Of a stretch of DNA of 64,000 nt, positions 1 to 10,070 are shown in pieces (the stretch's first letter is position 1; the number at the start of each line of letters is the position of its first letter). The DNA lies in assembly GCA_011316305.1 (NCBI GenBank), contig SAUG01000102.1:1-64000 (forward strand), in the 5' to 3' direction. The DNA is from Rusavskia elegans (Eukaryota; Ascomycota; Lecanoromycetes; Teloschistales; Teloschistaceae). The translations under genes and the position numbers were made by a program. The notes under the pieces are model-generated. The model had not been told where the DNA came from. It ran no database searches and saw nothing but the letters and a program-made list of their open reading frames with translations.

Positions 1-97
1 CCTGGTCAGTGAAAAAAAAGACTGTCAAACCCCACCAACCGTCGACTAAAAGTTTTAAAGTTTTTTTGTTCCTTAAATAATTTAACAACCAGAAGCT
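1..97 (+). repeat. Left terminal inverted repeat
   Basis: Pairs with 382-477. The arms differ by one base in an A-run and by six substitutions, all transitions (A/G or C/T). Confidence 0.85.
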
Positions 98-381
98 GAA
101 TTCGTTTTAAAATTTTAATCTTATTAATAAAGATATCTAGTTAGTATCTAACTTCTTTCTATCTATCTTTTATTATTTTTATTACTTTAGAGGACTGATT
201 TCTAGATTTTTAAAGAATTCTATCGGTCGTAAAAAGGACCTCGGCAGTCCGGCAGGTACTTTCTAGACTAAAATAAGAGATTCCTATATAAGGTAACGAG
301 AAGGAGTCCTATTAATATAAAATTCTCCTAGTCGCTAGAGTATATATAGCAGACTTCTTAAGAGAAGATTTAGTAATTTCT

Positions 382-477
382 AGCTTCTGGTTATTGAGTT
401 ATTCAAGGAACAAAAAGACTTTAAAACTTTTAGTCGACGGTTGGTGGGGCTTGACAGTCTTTTTTTCACTGACCAGG
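382..477 (-). repeat. Right terminal inverted repeat
   Basis: Reverse complement of 1-97 ending in CACTGACCAGG. Similarity stops just inside the shared AACCAGAAGCT block. Confidence 0.85.
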
Positions 478-1275
478 TTTATTTAATCTGGGGTATCTAT
501 CAAGCCGAGCAGAGGGAAATGAAATCGACCAATAAATGATAATAATATGAACAATCTTGATTCGATCTGCCAAAGCTTCTTCTAGATAATGCTTTAGTAG
601 TAGGGTGACCAGCACCACTCAGCGGTACTGTAGTGTACATAAGTTTCCAAGTAGCCATATGTCGGTAGATGAGTCCATCATTGCCCCCTTTTATCCACAC
701 CTAATGAGCCATCACTTCGTAACAGTTCAACTCGTTAACGGAAGAGAACAAAGCAATGGCCTTGCTCTGGCCGAAAACCACAACAAGCAGGCCGAACTCC
801 GGTAATCGTACAACAGCCCATATTCGTGCTTCCACCAGCGTGTTCATCAAGACATCAGCTGGTGAATGTCGGCTGCGTCTTCAGGCACCCATGGGCCTTT
901 TTCCTCTTCCGTAGCATTGAGCAGAGCGTTGGCTCGTTTCAACGTGCTGACGTCGAGATCCGTCACATAAGCTCCATTGTCACCAAGACGCATGCGAACC
1001 TCGAATTCACTGTCCAGCATCATGTCGTCCTTCCACAGGCGCCGAGGTCCATCGTACACACAAAGCACTCTTTTCTTCATCTTCATCTTGTCCGCCGAAC
1101 ATCCCCACGAAACGGGATAATGCTTCCGCTTCTTGCGACCTTTGCCAACAAGGGGAACTCCCCCTCTGGACAGTGTCATTCCTTGCATTTTCACCCCTGG
1201 CCCGCCACGGCCAGGTTTTCGGATTGCGTCGCCACCCCCAGCGTGCGAATGGACACCCTGGGGATGTGTTAATTG
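478..1275. other. Gene-free stretch downstream of the C2H2 gene
   Basis: Only short overlapping ORFs in several frames with no recognisable domain. It presumably includes the 3' untranslated region of the C2H2 gene, which is transcribed toward it. Confidence 0.5.
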
Positions 1276-3441
1276 TCAACTCGAATCATCGCGGCTAGCT
1301 TTGATCTGACCCTTGCCGGAGCGAGGATTGCTGCGGGTCGAGCGGGGCCAGTCCGAAGAAGCCTCGTCCTTGGATTCTCCGGTCTCACTTTCTTCGTCTT
1401 CATCGTCGGCACTGAAAGGCTTTGGGTTGGCGCCGTGAATCATATTGCGATCTAGCGTTTCCAGGACTGATCGATCGTGGGCGACCTCGGTCAGGTGCTG
1501 CTCGTTGATCGCTTCGCTTGGCTCTTCCTGCTGCACCACTCGAAGCACGCAATCATCGAGATGCTCATAGAATTCTTGAGCGTTGCTGAACATGGCAGAG
1601 CAGGTGGAACACTTTCCAGCCGCATCACCGGAGAAGTCTGATGTCTTCTTGGCGGCTGACGTTGTTGGACTTTTCTTTCGGCTGTTTGGCGGTGTCTGTT
1701 CGACACCGTGGAGTGAGGTCAGATGCCGCTTGAATACGTCTGCACGATTGAAGCTTTTCTCCGCCGCTGATCCGGACCCAGGGCAAAACCCACACACCAT
1801 GGTGCCTTTGTAGTGCGTCAATGTATGGCGGTTCTTGTCATACTTTCGTGCAAAGCCTTTCTGATGGTATTCGCAGGTCATGATGGGGCACTTCTCCGGC
1901 CTTTCAGACTGGTGCGTTAGCATATGAGCTTTCAAATCTTTAAACAGCCGACCGCAGTCGGGATTGGGGCATCGACCCCTTTCCTTGCCGTCTTCATCAA
2001 GACTATGACTCGTGGATCGTGTGTTCTCTTGTGACTGCCTTGATAGGCTTGATGCAATCGAAAGCCGCCTCGCTTCGGATCCCCGTGGATACGGCTGGAA
2101 AGATGAAGAATGTATATAAGGCGAGGCTGTTCCACTTCGAATCCTGCCGGATCCCGATCGGTGAGAGTCATAGCTAGAAGTATCCGAAGGGGATGGTGAC
2201 GGGGGCTGAAATGTTTGAGACGGTAGGGGAAACGCGTGAACCATGCCCGTATAGAGCGTCGACGTCGTATTGTGAGAGATGGGAGTATCGAATGGTTGGA
2301 TTAGGGCAGGATCTGAGAAGACACAAATTAGCACTTGGATCATGACACAACGAGACGATAAAGCTAAGCGGCATTTTCTCGAGAAAGGATGAGAGAAGCA
2401 GAGCAAGACTGGTAAGGAAAACCGACAAGATGATGAAAGAGGCGCAACGAAATTGCCATTGCTGCTACGGCTTGACATGAACTTTGAAGCTCGATAGTAA
2501 TGGTTCTGGTTTGATAAAGCCGCGTGCTGCTGAGCAGGTCCAAGCTGATCAACAACCGGAACGGTTGCTGACGCTGGTTTTGCAGGCTGCCTGAACTTCT
2601 CTTTGCTCGGCGAGATGGTGTCCGTACTGGATGAGGGACTTCTTGGTCTTCCATCGCGCTCACCAATGGCGGAAAGGCGGTGAGGTTGACGGACGCTGGT
2701 GGAGCTATCACTCGGCTTCACAAAAGCAGCCATGCTACCTTGTGGTGCCTGTAGGGCTACAGAATAAGGAGAGGGCGAATCACATCTCGGGGCATAGGGA
2801 CCTTGGGCATTTGGAAAATACTGGAACGAAGATACTGATGGAAAATTCCCACACTCACCGACGAAACTATCCGAAAACTTCCCATTTTGGAAGCAGAGTT
2901 CGTTCTCGAGGCCACCGCTAGGGAACGCATCCTGAGGGAAGCCGTCATTATGGATAATGTCTGGGGCAATCCCCAAGCCTTGATTGAGATCACCCCAGGC
3001 ATCCTGGCCTGGGAGGCTGTGAGTAGCGAGGGAATAAGGTGAGCCGACCGTAGAAGATGCCGTACTCTGACCGGACGCTCCAGAGGTAGATGATAGGGTA
3101 GAAGGTGGATGCTCCAGAGACTGTGGGAGCGACGGAGACACTGATCCTGACGGAGTGTGTCGCTGTTGATATGATCGAGTATGATCCTTACGGCCGTCGA
3201 AGAGGAAGTCCGGTGCGTTGTAGTACTGTGACTGCCCTGACGAATATACAGGCATTGATGAGGAATTATCGAATGAGGCGATCCCAGCATGTGAATACTG
3301 CTGCTGCATTGCGATAGTATTCCCGTGATCACTGTCCAATCCAACGAAACCTTGGCGGAAATCCGTGGACAATGGGTCGCAGTACGCTTGGTCCCTTGGA
3401 AATAGGACAAAGTCACCAATACTTTCGTGCACCAGAGCCAT
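1276..3441 (-). CDS. C2H2 zinc-finger transcription factor
   Basis: A 721-codon open frame begins MALVHESIGDFVLFP. The first ~450 residues are rich in Ser, Pro and Gln with no fold, as in fungal regulators. Around residues 500-590 lie clustered C2H2-type fingers: CPNPDCGRLFKDLKAHMLTH, then a CPIMTCEYH...H unit, then CGFCPGSGS...H..S.H; a final CSTC...H...C unit follows. Expected role: nuclear sequence-specific DNA binding. The peptide coded at about 2313-2426 is unlike the rest (hydrophobic, Cys-rich) and ends at a good acceptor (TTCTCAG), so an in-frame intron of about 114 bp (2313-2426, donor uncertain) is likely; removing it keeps the frame. I recognise the family as widespread in Pezizomycotina but cannot assign a characterised regulator. 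Confidence 0.88.
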   Translation of the reverse strand: MALVHESIGDFVLFPRDQAYCDPLSTDFRQGFVGLDSDHGNTIAMQQQYSHAGIASFDNSSSMPVYSSGQSQYYNAPDFLFDGRKDHTRSYQQRHTPSGSVSPSLPQSLEHPPSTLSSTSGASGQSTASSTVGSPYSLATHSLPGQDAWGDLNQGLGIAPDIIHNDGFPQDAFPSGGLENELCFQNGKFSDSFVGECGNFPSVSSFQYFPNAQGPYAPRCDSPSPYSVALQAPQGSMAAFVKPSDSSTSVRQPHRLSAIGERDGRPRSPSSSTDTISPSKEKFRQPAKPASATVPVVDQLGPAQQHAALSNQNHYYRASKFMSSRSSNGNFVAPLSSSCRFSLPVLLCFSHPFSRKCRLALSSRCVMIQVLICVFSDPALIQPFDTPISHNTTSTLYTGMVHAFPLPSQTFQPPSPSPSDTSSYDSHRSGSGRIRSGTASPYIHSSSFQPYPRGSEARRLSIASSLSRQSQENTRSTSHSLDEDGKERGRCPNPDCGRLFKDLKAHMLTHQSERPEKCPIMTCEYHQKGFARKYDKNRHTLTHYKGTMVCGFCPGSGSAAEKSFNRADVFKRHLTSLHGVEQTPPNSRKKSPTTSAAKKTSDFSGDAAGKCSTCSAMFSNAQEFYEHLDDCVLRVVQQEEPSEAINEQHLTEVAHDRSVLETLDRNMIHGANPKPFSADDEDEESETGESKDEASSDWPRSTRSNPRSGKGQIKASRDDSS
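2313..2426 (-). other. Probable in-frame intron of the C2H2 gene
   Basis: On the minus strand a pyrimidine-rich tract ends in CTTCTCAG at 2313. The donor is weak (GTCGGT at 2426 is one option). The length is a multiple of three, so the frame stays open with or without removal. Confidence 0.45.
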
Positions 3442-6400
3442 GCGAATGACCAGGGCGCGGAAGAACGGTAGACAAAAGCACTTAAAATTGTCTGAAGATC
3501 CAGTCAGCTCCTATCAAACCTTGGAGAATTCATTGAACAAGCTTTTGCATTATACCATAGAAGACGTTCATGGAGAGAATGCCATACCTAATCGAGGATT
3601 CTAGGTCAATCCTGATATTCGTTGATGAGGGCCAAGAGGACGGATTTGGGGAGGAACGGGGGAGAAGCGGCTTCAACGAGTAGGTATTAAGCTTGAACAA
3701 GAACGTAAGGCAAGCGATGATCAGGAAGACAATGAAACACGGCGTAAGCACAACGTATGCTAGATTCCTGAAGGGTGGGATCTAGCGGACGTGAGCACGC
3801 GGGTAAGAGGTCGGGCGAATTGGGAGAGTGCTGGAAGATGTTGGTGGTGTGGAGGATTAACGGATGAGAATATGGGAGTCTCTTGGACGGCAAGCTCGGG
3901 TTGGGGGCTGCTCTGGAAAAATCATGTGTCTTGCTGGTGGATCCGCAGTCCTATGACAGCAACGAGGCGAGGACCGCGATAATATAACAGATGGGGCCAA
4001 AAGTGCCTGTTCCTGATCCCCTGCTCTGTGGTGCATTGCGCAGCAGGGCAGCTGCAGTAGTCCAAGAGGGCGTGGAGAGTGGGTCTTTGGTACGACCCTA
4101 CCACGCTGCTGCCATAATAAATCCGCTGCATGAGGTGTGGGAGGGTCATCTTTTAGCACCGGGACGTGCATAGGGCAGGACAGGGGATCTGCATTTGGAA
4201 ACCAAAATCCGGCGCTACTGAGCAGCCCCCTTGCCATCATCAAGCCCTTGTCATCGCTTAACATGGGGGTTGCTCTTCCGTGGCCCTCCAATCTCCCGGA
4301 GTCCCAGTGTCGTATGGATCCGGAAGGGCGGGCTTAGGGCGCGGATTCGGATATTGCCATCTTTAGTGACAAGCTTTGATGGGCTCGTACGAATCAGCTT
4401 CTTGGTTGGCCGTCGAATGATGATTGACGAGAAGACTACTGGCGGTCCGGTTGCTTGACGATATACGAGCGGAATGCAATGATCGGGTTTCTCGGCAGCG
4501 GTCAGGGCTGTAGGGCGGAGTGAGAATCTTTTTCCGCTGGCGATCAGGTGAGTCATCGTCAGTTTGTTCGCGATGCTGCTGCTGCTGCTGCTGCTGCTTC
4601 TGCATAAGGCCGTCGAAGTTCTCCGGGTTTCTGGCGGTGTAGAACAGTACCTTAGAGGCATGATCTCTGTTGTAGACGGTCTAAGCTCGATGGAGTTAGA
4701 GTACGTCAAATCGTTAGATTGCTCGTAAGGCAACAAGGCTGAGCCAAAGCATAATTCTTTAGATCAGGGATTATTTTTAAATACTACTACCTTAGTATCT
4801 CAGTACGGATATGTTCAAGCTCCGTGCTCGGTCGACATCTTGAATTGGTCAACGCTCATGCTTTACCTCTTTCCCATCGGCCATAGTATTCCCTACTGTG
4901 CCCCCACCCTTGCGCCGCTGATCTGGAAACCCCTCTCTGTACTGGGCATGCTTCTTCAAAATACGTCTCCATGATGATTTGTCACTGCAGCCACTGAAAA
5001 GGTCAATCTCAGACTGATCTCGCGAATGGTGAGTGCAACCCAAAATATGCTCCCCCGTCGCATAAAACCAACGTCCCTGCTCGCTCATTGGTTCTTAGGG
5101 CTGCATTAGCTGATTGAGGCTGTGAGGTGCAACGACCCTGCTATTCGTGGACGCATCACCAGGCGTGGACTTTCCTCCGTCCTCACATATCGCTGCGACT
5201 GTGGATTTCCAATCATTTGATCCTTCACCGCCTCCTGGCACCATTCATTGTTGCCAAGTACTACAGTATCGGTGTCAGCCTTGCACCATGACGTGCGTTT
5301 GTGCACTACATCAACACAACGCCGTCGAGTCAAAATCCACCAGGTCTGAGATGCGTGTCGACTACTCCGTACGGTACAGAGGATGACAACAAAAGTCCTC
5401 ACCATACGCTATCAATCTAGGCGGGGGCTCCAGGTAGTCCCGGCGGGCTACCGGCGGCTTTTAGCGCGTGGTGAGGACTATTGGTGTCATCCTTCGTAGA
5501 GAAGAGAGCATCGTCTGTTGAAGGGAGACAGCGTGATCAAAGGGCAAATTCACTTGTCTCTGCCGCTTCGTTCGAGTTGGCTTGCTTGTCCCATTCCGAA
5601 GACGAGCGAATGGTAAAGGCCGATCTCTGAATGGAAGGATCAACATGATGCTGCTGTGCCGATGCCTGGCATCGTCTGGGACAATCTTCCTTACCCTCCA
5701 CGTGTACGTGTTCCGTGCCAATGCGGCCAAGGATTCATGCGACATCCCTGCAACAACGTGGTTCTGTCGAGATGGTCTTGGTAAGGCTGAGATCGTCCGA
5801 TCCTTGATTCATGTTTCATAGATGTGGAAGACTTGCCTAGTACCGGCCGTGATTGGTTCATCGATGAAACATGTCTTCAAATGAAGGTGGTTTACGGAGT
5901 ACTACAAATCACCTCCCCCGCTATGGCATCCGCTTCAGGGGCTTCTTATAAGAGGCTTCGGCAGTTGCTACGTCGATGTACAGCTACACTTCAGATTCTA
6001 AATGATATTCACAGAGCGTTGGAGTAGTGGCGTGTTTGGCATTTGCTATGGCGATATTGCAACACATTTTTGGCTTAACGAGAGGGGCTGTAAGTTTTGG
6101 GCTGCCCCATGAGCCGGATGCCACAACTAGTAGATAGTGGGATATCGGACGTTGGGCCTCGATAAAACCCAACATGGCAAGTGAAGCCAGTCCCTGACAT
6201 GCATCTACACAAATTGGACATCCCAGCAAGTGTTCACCTCGCAAACCGCCAGTCCAAAGAATTGTAGCTTCATCCAGGCTTGATAATCTATTCCAACACA
6301 AACAATTATTCAATGCCATTGCCTCAAAGATCCGACCTACCAATGGCTCGGGATGAATTCGAAAGGTCGGACGTTAAAGCCGACGAGTAGTAAGATAAGT

Positions 6401-6883
6401 TAGAGGTGCTTACCGTGATGCGCGGTACCTCGTGTCAAAAATCAATCACATTGTGGGCCACACCAGAAACCAACGAAATAAGTTTTAAGAGGGTACCGTA
6501 ATATATCGCTGCCACGGTAGTTGCTCTTTTGGAAGTATGCTTGTAGCAACTGAACAGCGATATCACAGCAATCATTAGCACAAAATCCAATATTGAGGTC
6601 CCGACTGCCGCACGGCCCCCATTGCGATGGATTATCGATACAACGAGGTTACCATCGTCCTCGTAGAGCAACGTTTCATATGTCCGGTGTCAGGACTAAG
6701 TGTCCTTCCATAAATGCGATCGCTGGACAGTTGAATAGTAGTTGAATGAGGTGGTGCAAATCGCCCAAGGTTACTACCGACCTTGCAGAGGAAACCAGCC
6801 AGTCCGAAGATGACCGTCCATCTGCTTTCTGAATACCTCAGACCCTGTCCCAGTCGTCATACTGGATACCAGTAATGGAGGCA
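3442..6883. other. 3.4 kb gene-poor region
   Basis: It probably holds the 5' leader and promoter of the C2H2 gene at its left end and the 3' end of the CMD gene at its right end. In between are only short frames in six phases without domain similarity or consistent splice signals. It contains a CTG/CAG repeat (4574-4598) and two copies of the short motif TACGGAGTA or its complement, near 5366 and 5895. A non-coding RNA or a decayed gene cannot be excluded. Confidence 0.45.
4574..4598. repeat. (CTG)8-type trinucleotide repeat
   Basis: About eight TGC/CTG units in a row in an intergenic region. The minus-strand frame through it would be poly-Gln, but no gene context supports coding. Confidence 0.8.
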
Positions 6884-7865
6884 TCAGAGATTTGCAATCT
6901 CACCGCGCCTGAAAGAGAAATACTCAGCATGATCTCGCTCGCTCCAAAGCATGGAGACGAAGAGATGCTTAGGCACTTGATCCAAGGCCTTCTCACAATA
7001 TTGATGGGGGCACAACGAGATCACTTTGACTTACCAGCCCCAGCCGCCAGAAGCGTTTTCACCTAATCTAGTCATTCCGGATGCTTCGCATAAACGGACT
7101 ATCACGTTTCGGACGGCGCGAACTTCTTCGACGGAAGCTCCGTTGTTAAGAGCTCCTTTCAGATGCCCCTTCAATCTAAGAATGATTTGTGTGTCAGTAC
7201 GAAACCCCTGAGGGATACAAGGGGCACTCATACTGTGGGTTGACCTGGATGTCGTCAGCCGAACTCGTGTATTGTGACTGGCGATGTGAGGCACGGTTTC
7301 TTACATCCTGCGGTATCAAACCAGCCAGGAGAACAAAGCTGCTCTCAACCGGACTTAGAACCTTGGTGTTGCTCAAGATGTAACCATACATCAGTCGCGC
7401 GATAATCCCCAGGTCTTCGGTCCCAGACTGATCCATCTGGCCCATAACTCGTTTGGAGACTTTACCGTAGATTTGATGGAAGAATGCTTGGCCGCGCTGC
7501 ATAATCTTGGGGGATGGGACATCATAGAGCTCCCCAGACCGCCCCGTTGGCGAATACCCAAGGGGCTCATCTATTAGAGCATGCGGTGTCACCCTCTTCA
7601 ACGCATACAGAGCGTTGATAGACTTGGGCAGACCTCCTATGGCAGCTGATTTCACTAGAGCTTCCCTTATACGACGCGCGATATCAAGCTGCTTCTGCGT
7701 GGATCCCCCGTCCTTCTCAAGGGCATATTGGAATACATGTGGAATCTCATCAGGTCTGTTAAGTACAGACAGGGTGACCGAAGAAATGATGTACCATGAG
7801 TGTGGAGGCAGGTGTGCGGTCAGGCGTATCGAGGACAGCAGAGTGACTATTGATGACTTGGACAT
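6884..7865 (-). CDS. Carboxymuconolactone decarboxylase-like (CMD family) protein
   Basis: Four exons: 7865-7305, 7244-7234, 7175-7035, 6908-6884, giving 245 residues. The first exon matches the fungal CMD/AhpD-like architecture: an all-helical protein with HSWYIISSV near residue 22, IREALVKSA near 65, a RGQAFFHQIYG segment near 125 and a conserved C-terminal NGASVEEVRAVR block in exon 3. Exon 2 is only 11 nt (VNPQ), and the join restores QDVNPQLKGHLKGA. The last intron starts with GTAAGT overlapping an in-frame TAA; splicing it gives the family-like ending GWGWRGEIANL. The AhpD CxxC redox pair is not visible, so a peroxidase role is not supported; the substrate is unknown. The start is the only ATG of the long frame; an extra 5' exon is possible. 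Confidence 0.75.
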
Positions 7866-8211
7866 ACCGATGTCATTCTACATCTTGAAGTCAGATGGTC
7901 CTTGGAAGGTGCCTTCCAGCATTCGTAAGGTACCTTACTTACCGTAGTTTTGGCAATTGCGAAAAGCTTTCGAACCCAAGAATCTTGGCAAATCTTTCTT
8001 CACGACATTCAATCTCAAGCACCGTACAACAGCCGGTACCTCGATACAGTGTATCATTTGAAAGAATCACTGAACAAGCGCAACTTTAATAGAGTAAATC
8101 AGTGACTTGGGATAGTAACATTGATTGCCAGCTAATAATCTGTACTCTGAGTCGCGCGAAGTGACTGCCGAGATTCTTGGGATCGATAACTTTTCGCAAG
8201 AATGAGCGCTG
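7866..8211. other. Intergenic region between CMD and MFS genes
   Basis: It lies between two minus-strand genes and should contain the CMD promoter and MFS terminator. No other feature was seen. Confidence 0.5.
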
Positions 8212-9723
8212 CTACTTCCTTCCACGGCTCCTATATATTTCAAATGCGCCGCAAGCGACTACAGCAAGAAGCAAGCCCACATTAAATATGGATAGGAGGT
8301 AGAACGGAGCTTCTGGGCCGAGACGGTCGAACAAGACTCCGCCGAGCTTGGTAAGTATCAAAATTGCCAGGCTGCCTGCAAAGCTATATACTCCAGCAAT
8401 TGTTCCCTTGAGGTGTTCGTGTGTCTCGACTGCCAAGGGTTTGCTGTTATTGTTGAGTAGTCGTGTGGTTTCTTCGTGGTCGTCATCATCAGCAGCAGCG
8501 TCATCTGTCCCAGCCTGCTTGGTCGGCCGTTTCTCTGTCACGAAACTCGACACGAGGCTGAGAGAATGGACGATGGCACCAATTTGAGATATACCCAAAA
8601 GCGCCACAACGGCCAGTAAGGGCGGGCTGATCTCTGATGTATTCATCCTCGCAAAAAAGATATACCCGACCGCGCCTGAGACCGTGGCCACCGTCAGAGG
8701 GATGTTGAAATGCCTGTGTCTGAGAGGGAAATATCCAAAGACTGGAGCGAACGCGAGAGCAAACACCTGAGAGACACCCGAAAGCTGAGCAGCTATCACA
8801 TAGGCTTTACGACAGTGAGCCTTCACATCCTCCACGCCGTGCGCCGGCTTATCACAGAGGCGAGCATTAACGAACAGTGGAATGAAGAGCGAAATGCCAA
8901 CGGACGAAGATCTGGCAACGAACGAGGCCAAGAATCCAAGACCAAGTGAAGGCTGCGTCACACCAAGCTTCAAGACTGTGGGTATGTATGATAAGGTGTT
9001 GGACGCGCGTTGTGTAACTGAGCGGACTCTTGCCGGACCGTGATTCCTGTCAGATGAAGTGATAGAAGCTCCACCAAAGCCAAAGTAGCAAGCAACTGCA
9101 ACAACAATGGCGGTCGCTGCGACAATATAGTACGTATCGGCCAACGCTTTCTCAGGTGTTACTCCCACTCTCTGAAGCCGGTTGGGGATTGGCAGGAAGG
9201 CGCCGAGAGCGAGCAAGGCGCCAATACCAGTAAATAAACCTACGAAGCCAGCGAGACGGGCATGCCTAGAGTCGTGAGGGGTACGGACCGGACTCCGATT
9301 ACTTGAGTCTATAGAAGGCTGTTGGCCAGCAGTAGACGTCGTCATAGAGGGTAGGATTGCTGTAACCATTGTCGAGACGCACGACGCACCAAGGCTGAAA
9401 AGTAGTCTTGCCAGCAGAAGCTGAGGATAGACATTGGTGGCTTGAACGAGTATGAACAGTGAGGCAGCGATGATCGCATAACCTATGACAGCAACCAGGC
9501 GGAATCCAATACGGTCAGACAACAAGCCCCAAAAAGGACACGCGACCAGACCAAGGAGCTCATCGGCGAAACCCAAGGTCCCGGCGGCATCTCCGATATT
9601 TTTCCTTTGGTGTATGATATCTGTGATTACAAAGGAGACTGTAGCGTTAACGAAGACCAAAAAGGAGATGGAAAATAAACAAACGCCGAGCAAGTAAACG
9701 CTCAGCTGTAGCTTTGTCGCCAT
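8212..9723 (-). CDS. Major facilitator superfamily transporter (DHA1-like)
   Basis: Intronless, 503 residues from the ATG at 9723. An ATG 14 codons upstream (9765) would add a short hydrophilic leader; I prefer the inner one because the first membrane helix (QLSVYLLGVCLFSISFLVFV) follows directly. About twelve hydrophobic segments are visible. MFS motif A, GLLSDRIGFR, lies between helices 2 and 3 and marks the fold. A charged cytosolic loop rich in Asp/Glu (AAADDDDHEE) precedes the last helices. Expected function is proton-coupled export or uptake of a small molecule at the plasma or an internal membrane; the substrate cannot be told. No biosynthetic genes lie next to it. Confidence 0.88.
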   Translation of the reverse strand: MATKLQLSVYLLGVCLFSISFLVFVNATVSFVITDIIHQRKNIGDAAGTLGFADELLGLVACPFWGLLSDRIGFRLVAVIGYAIIAASLFILVQATNVYPQLLLARLLFSLGASCVSTMVTAILPSMTTSTAGQQPSIDSSNRSPVRTPHDSRHARLAGFVGLFTGIGALLALGAFLPIPNRLQRVGVTPEKALADTYYIVAATAIVVAVACYFGFGGASITSSDRNHGPARVRSVTQRASNTLSYIPTVLKLGVTQPSLGLGFLASFVARSSSVGISLFIPLFVNARLCDKPAHGVEDVKAHCRKAYVIAAQLSGVSQVFALAFAPVFGYFPLRHRHFNIPLTVATVSGAVGYIFFARMNTSEISPPLLAVVALLGISQIGAIVHSLSLVSSFVTEKRPTKQAGTDDAAADDDDHEETTRLLNNNSKPLAVETHEHLKGTIAGVYSFAGSLAILILTKLGGVLFDRLGPEAPFYLLSIFNVGLLLAVVACGAFEIYRSRGRK

Positions 9724-10070
9724 AATCGGTATCAATATGTCCCTGTCAGGACATAATGAAGCCACACGGGAGATAGTCTAGACCTGTGTAATATCAGAAG
9801 CATTATGGCAGCAGGCTTATGACGAGTAAGAGGCTATTAGTAAGCGTCTCCTACGGTCCCAACCTTGATGCCTACCGTACCAACTTACGGTTGTCAATAA
9901 ATACCCAAATGCAACGAATGTGACACCGTGTACTGGTGGCTATTGTTGTTCACTATTCAGCTCCAAGGATGTAGAACCCATACCTGCACTGACCAGCACC
10001 ATCGACAGACGCCGCATCATGATCTATTCGATACACAACTGATCCACCATAATTTCCGGAAATTTACACA
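9724..10070. other. Divergent promoter region (MFS transporter / hrd1)
   Basis: About 350 bp separating two divergently transcribed genes. No confident regulatory motif was identified. Confidence 0.5.

Larger units (their letters stand above)
1..477. mobile_element. Non-autonomous inverted-repeat element (MITE-like)
   Basis: The first 97 bases reappear as an almost perfect reverse complement at the right end, closing on the mirror of the opening CCTGGTCAGTG. The roughly 280 bp between the arms is AT-rich, has no usable ORF and shows no transposase similarity, so this looks like a deletion derivative mobilised in trans (a MITE) or a foldback element. The left border coincides with the window edge, so a target-site duplication cannot be checked; the right flank begins TTTATTTAATC. 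Which superfamily it belongs to cannot be told from the terminal sequence alone. Confidence 0.8.

Noticed and set aside
826..1279. Overlapping 90-148 codon frames left of the C2H2 gene
   Set aside because: Present in several frames on both strands, no domain, no splice support.
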